A stretch of 32,426 nt of DNA from Thermoplasmata archaeon (GTDB lineage Archaea; Thermoplasmatota; Thermoplasmata; GCA-020350865). This document shows positions 30,701-32,426 of this stretch, piece after piece. The position numbers and the translations under genes are program-made. The DNA lies in the NCBI GenBank assembly GCA_020351895.1, contig CP070672.1:1444734-1477159 (forward strand). The letters run 5' to 3'. The first letter of the stretch is position 1; each line of letters starts with the position of its first letter. Below the pieces are notes generated by a model. That model was given only the letters and a program-made list of their open reading frames with translations. It did no database searches and was not told the origin of the DNA.

Positions 30701-32426
30701 CAAGCCGAAAAACTTGCAGATGAACTGCGTAAAAGACATGATTTTAAAATGGAGATCGAATACATTAGGGAGACAGTATATGAGATGAGGGAAATGCAAA
30801 TCGAGATTGAAGGGGTAGATGATTGCCTGACACAGGCAGAAAACGAGGTAAATGTCAGCAACTTCAGTAATGCCAAGGAACTCATGGGCAAGGCTAACGA
30901 CATCATCTCCACCAATGTAGAGCATTTTATCAAAGATAAATTTCCTAAGTTATCGTTGACCCTACCTGAAAGAGGTTTTGAGGCAGCCTCTTGGAATAAA
31001 TGTCTCGTGGAAATCGGGAATGAAGGTAATCTCATGGCCAAGAATATCGACATATCATTTAGGGGGGATGTGGAGGTCAAAGGAGTTGAGAGGATAAAAA
31101 AACTCCCTCCTCAAAACGTGGAAGGTATGGAGATCGGCCTAAAACCAACGAAAGGGGGAGAACTGGATATTGAAGTGAGACTCAAATATCAGAGGGTATT
31201 TGATGACACGATATATCAGCTCGATCTACGAAAAAAGGTCAAAGTCGAAGAGAGTGGGACTTATGTATTAGAGAACATCTTCCTAATACATAACAATGGG
31301 GTATTGATCGCCCAGATGAGCAGAAAACTAGAGATGGACGTTGATCATGACATATTTAGTGGCATGTTGACTGCAATTCAAGAGTTCATCAAAGATTCCT
31401 TCAAGAAGAACTTGGAAGTTGGTCTTAAGAGGATGGATTTTGGAACAAACAAGATCATGATCGAACATGGTCGATATACCTTCCTAACAACCGTCCTTTC
31501 CGGTGGTGAGCCTAAACTGTTACCCTTATATATGCTGGAAGTTTTAAAGGAAGTTGAGCAAAAATATGGCCCAGTTTTGAATAAGTGGGATGGAACCTAC
31601 TCGAAACTGGAAGGCGTCAATGACATCTTAGGAAAGCTGATGCTCGTCACCGAAGAAAAAGGGACCGAGGTGGAGGGATTTGAGTCAGGTGCCACTGCCT
31701 CAACCGTTAAACTCATCGAATCAGCAAAGAAAGAAGGTGTCGAGATAGTAGCTCCTGAGGACTTTGCCGATGAAATCAGTGATATAATTGAAAGGGAGGG
31801 CTTTGAGCGTGCATGGAGCTATCTGGAAGAGATAGGACAGGAAGTGAAAAGATCAAGTGAAGCATTTAGGGTTAAAAAAGAGGGAATGGAGGAGCTTAGG
31901 CACGCTTTCCTCCGGGATATGGATGAGCGTCTCATAAGAGATATTGGAGAGAGCCTTGAGAACTATCTGGTTATAGTGGATAGAATCATAAAGGTTATAT
32001 TGAAAATGCGGGAGGAATTGAATTTAAAGCCATCAATCCCAATAAAGAAAGTTGCCATTAAATCTCCAGATGAAACAGTGAGGGACGCTTTGAATAAACT
32101 GAGATCACAATTTCTCAATATGGTGAATGCCAAGGATTTGGAAATAATCAGGCCAGATACCGAATGGGAAGGATTGAAGTTGGAATTAATCCCTAAAAGG
32201 GATACCATTACAAGAGCATACAAACAGCAGGCCAGCAAGGTGGAAACCCTCCTGAGATATCAATCACCTTGGAAGATCAAGCGGGCGATTGAAAAAGCAG
32301 GGGAGTATACCTTAGGTGTGGAAGGTTACCCAGTTAAAATAACAGCCAAAATGTTGGAATTCAAATTAAGCACCCCCGAGAATGTGGTTGTAAACGAGTT
32401 CGATTCTGGCACCATATACTTAGACA
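27710..32426 (+). CDS. Giant coiled-coil protein with duplicated CARDB-like/roadblock-like unit and IleRS C-terminal-like domain (3' end outside window)
   Basis: Open from ATG 27710 (alternatives GTG 27692, ATG 27755) for 1572 codons to the window end. Residues about 28-377 hold helical repeats of about 75 residues (GADLSEAKQYLEEAR, AGADAKGAQTYIEKAR, AGADVTEAEAYIDSA), each ending in KRYHRA or a similar motif. Residues 378-882 and 883-1387 are two copies of one unit, at an exact 505-residue shift. Each copy has coiled coils, then an Ig/CARDB-like sandwich (PKLIVNLPEEGMEADAWNKC / PKLSLTLPERGFEAASWNKC), then a roadblock/longin-like domain (VLLIHKSGVLITQASRKLEM, DFGSNKILIEHG; about 683-800 in copy 1). 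Residues about 1400-1572 (LKMREELNLKPSIPIKKVAI, ITAKMLEFKLSTPENVVVNE, FDSGTIYLD) resemble the C-terminal RNA-binding-type region of archaeal isoleucyl-tRNA synthetase (DUF5915). It has no TM helix. It is probably a cytoplasmic scaffold; the function is unknown. Confidence 0.8.
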   Translation, partial: MKYHTWGGKPVANGDMDNKIGINPKEIEDAEVLTKSVEIDINEAEKTGADLSEAKQYLEEARTHLRNLDIKQVRISVKKAQTAAADAKRYHRAELLIQHALPVVDDARRAGADAKGAQTYIEKAREALKNRMYGDLSEYVRTAKREAKEAKRYHRAYLMIENCRTDIANAKMAGADVTEAEAYIDSAVNALENRDYGVVSQFVKNAKTAAIKLEKYKMVEELIAGVKPEVEDIKRYGLRTEEIEETIREAEIALQKRDYAEVRSLVRKIKRKIKRTMERKGANVLLATIEHVIHKAKAKGFDVTRAQELLDRAYEAIEKMNYIELEKIVSETNSIARDMNIPVGSLAGDLFSKAKLVDLDKIDMVFSEAERKISAEMARARVTAMRDLLSSAREMGLHDPEFQSLLSKAESALESKDFDVIEEYKEEFEERLEEAKLRHKTEISGSKIKNAMNTIAQFKEQGIDMDRAEEIMTFAEKEFNAQNFEKAEEYSSEAEKIAEELSQRHDTKQELGSVMDVMSEAIATGVDVEEANDLLNQAEDEMNANNLAKAKELIENARSVTSSNIQQFIQNKYPKLIVNLPEEGMEADAWNKCSVEIENIGNLLAKNVDIVFRGDVEVKGIERIEKLDAGENMQMEIGLKPKKDGELDMDVYLAYQRAFDDRIYQLNLAKKLIVDSSGTYQIEEVLLIHKSGVLITQASRKLEMDIDRDIFSSMFTAVQEFIKDSFGRQDDAGLKRMDFGSNKILIEHGNHTFLTAILAGGEPRYLPLYMVEVLREVEQKYGAVLDEWRGLFAGLEGIDDIIGKLLQVTDERGADVEGFESGVVASTIKLVESAERAGVRVGGEEAFVEEFLRTMEEEGYEHAWEYLEKTGNEVNMEIGAETARETITAMKELMRFAKESGMDEAEFLSLLDESEKAFEAKEFKIIDGFKEKFERKLEEAKLKQKTDIILRRIKNAMVVLTQFKELGINVEKPEKLLIQADLEFQENDFSSAERDVDQAEKLADELRKRHDFKMEIEYIRETVYEMREMQIEIEGVDDCLTQAENEVNVSNFSNAKELMGKANDIISTNVEHFIKDKFPKLSLTLPERGFEAASWNKCLVEIGNEGNLMAKNIDISFRGDVEVKGVERIKKLPPQNVEGMEIGLKPTKGGELDIEVRLKYQRVFDDTIYQLDLRKKVKVEESGTYVLENIFLIHNNGVLIAQMSRKLEMDVDHDIFSGMLTAIQEFIKDSFKKNLEVGLKRMDFGTNKIMIEHGRYTFLTTVLSGGEPKLLPLYMLEVLKEVEQKYGPVLNKWDGTYSKLEGVNDILGKLMLVTEEKGTEVEGFESGATASTVKLIESAKKEGVEIVAPEDFADEISDIIEREGFERAWSYLEEIGQEVKRSSEAFRVKKEGMEELRHAFLRDMDERLIRDIGESLENYLVIVDRIIKVILKMREELNLKPSIPIKKVAIKSPDETVRDALNKLRSQFLNMVNAKDLEIIRPDTEWEGLKLELIPKRDTITRAYKQQASKVETLLRYQSPWKIKRAIEKAGEYTLGVEGYPVKITAKMLEFKLSTPENVVVNEFDSGTIYLD

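Noticed and set aside
1..32426. Insertion sequences, integrases, prophage or toxin-antitoxin genes
   Set aside because: No transposase, integrase or phage motif was seen in any frame; the ribbon-helix-helix gene has no toxin partner next to it.

Overview
The window looks like a chromosomal segment of a thermoplasmatal (Thermoplasmatota-type) archaeon. The evidence is an Alba chromatin protein, an archaeal e-MtaB-type tRNA methylthiotransferase, archaeal CoaD fused to a DUF84 NTPase, an alkyltransferase-endonuclease V fusion of the kind described from Ferroplasma, an archaeal pilin-type N-terminus, PKD and sialidase-like surface proteins, TATA-box promoters about 25-35 bases before many starts, and Shine-Dalgarno sites of the GGTGA type. 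I see no rRNA, tRNA, CRISPR array, transposase or prophage gene. The species assignment is inference.

Layout. 1-4781 (minus strand) holds two cell-surface genes: a secreted beta-propeller/CARDB/FN3 protein cut by the window edge, and a single-pass PKD protein with a very acidic cytoplasmic tail. 5064-11285 (plus strand) is a housekeeping run: membrane methyltransferase, DUF2116-like Zn-ribbon protein, CoaD-NTPase fusion, radical SAM protein, short GNAT, HD phosphohydrolase and tRNA methylthiotransferase. 11286-15465 (minus strand) has a pilin-like surface protein, urocanate hydratase (hutU) and a ribbon-helix-helix regulator, with clear operator-like palindromes between genes and an intrinsic-type terminator. 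15608-19169 (plus strand) is a tandem array of four paralogous four-TM proteins, each ending in a conserved cytoplasmic-type zinc ribbon; I do not recognise this family. 19219-21973 (minus strand) carries a 73-residue conserved-looking protein, a 29-residue Cys-rich micro-protein, the alkyltransferase-endonuclease V fusion, a G-quadruplex-like tract and a sulfite-oxidase-fold oxidoreductase fused to a His-containing membrane anchor. 22220-32426 (plus strand) has an AbrB protein with a DnaJ-like Cys region, an RND/MMPL exporter with an N-terminal Zn ribbon, alba, a folC-like ligase, and a giant gene (over 1572 codons, cut by the window end).

The two strongest candidates for something undescribed are these. 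First, the four-gene TM/zinc-ribbon array, whose repeat unit includes its own promoter and shows a local near-identical patch between copies 2 and 4. Second, the giant coiled-coil protein, which contains a 505-residue internal tandem duplication with two roadblock/longin-like domains and then a domain resembling the C-terminal part of isoleucyl-tRNA synthetase. A recurring theme is small Cys4 zinc modules attached to membrane or DNA-binding proteins: DUF2116-like, the four paralogs, AbrB-like, RND and the micro-protein.

All family calls are by eye from motifs; no search was run.
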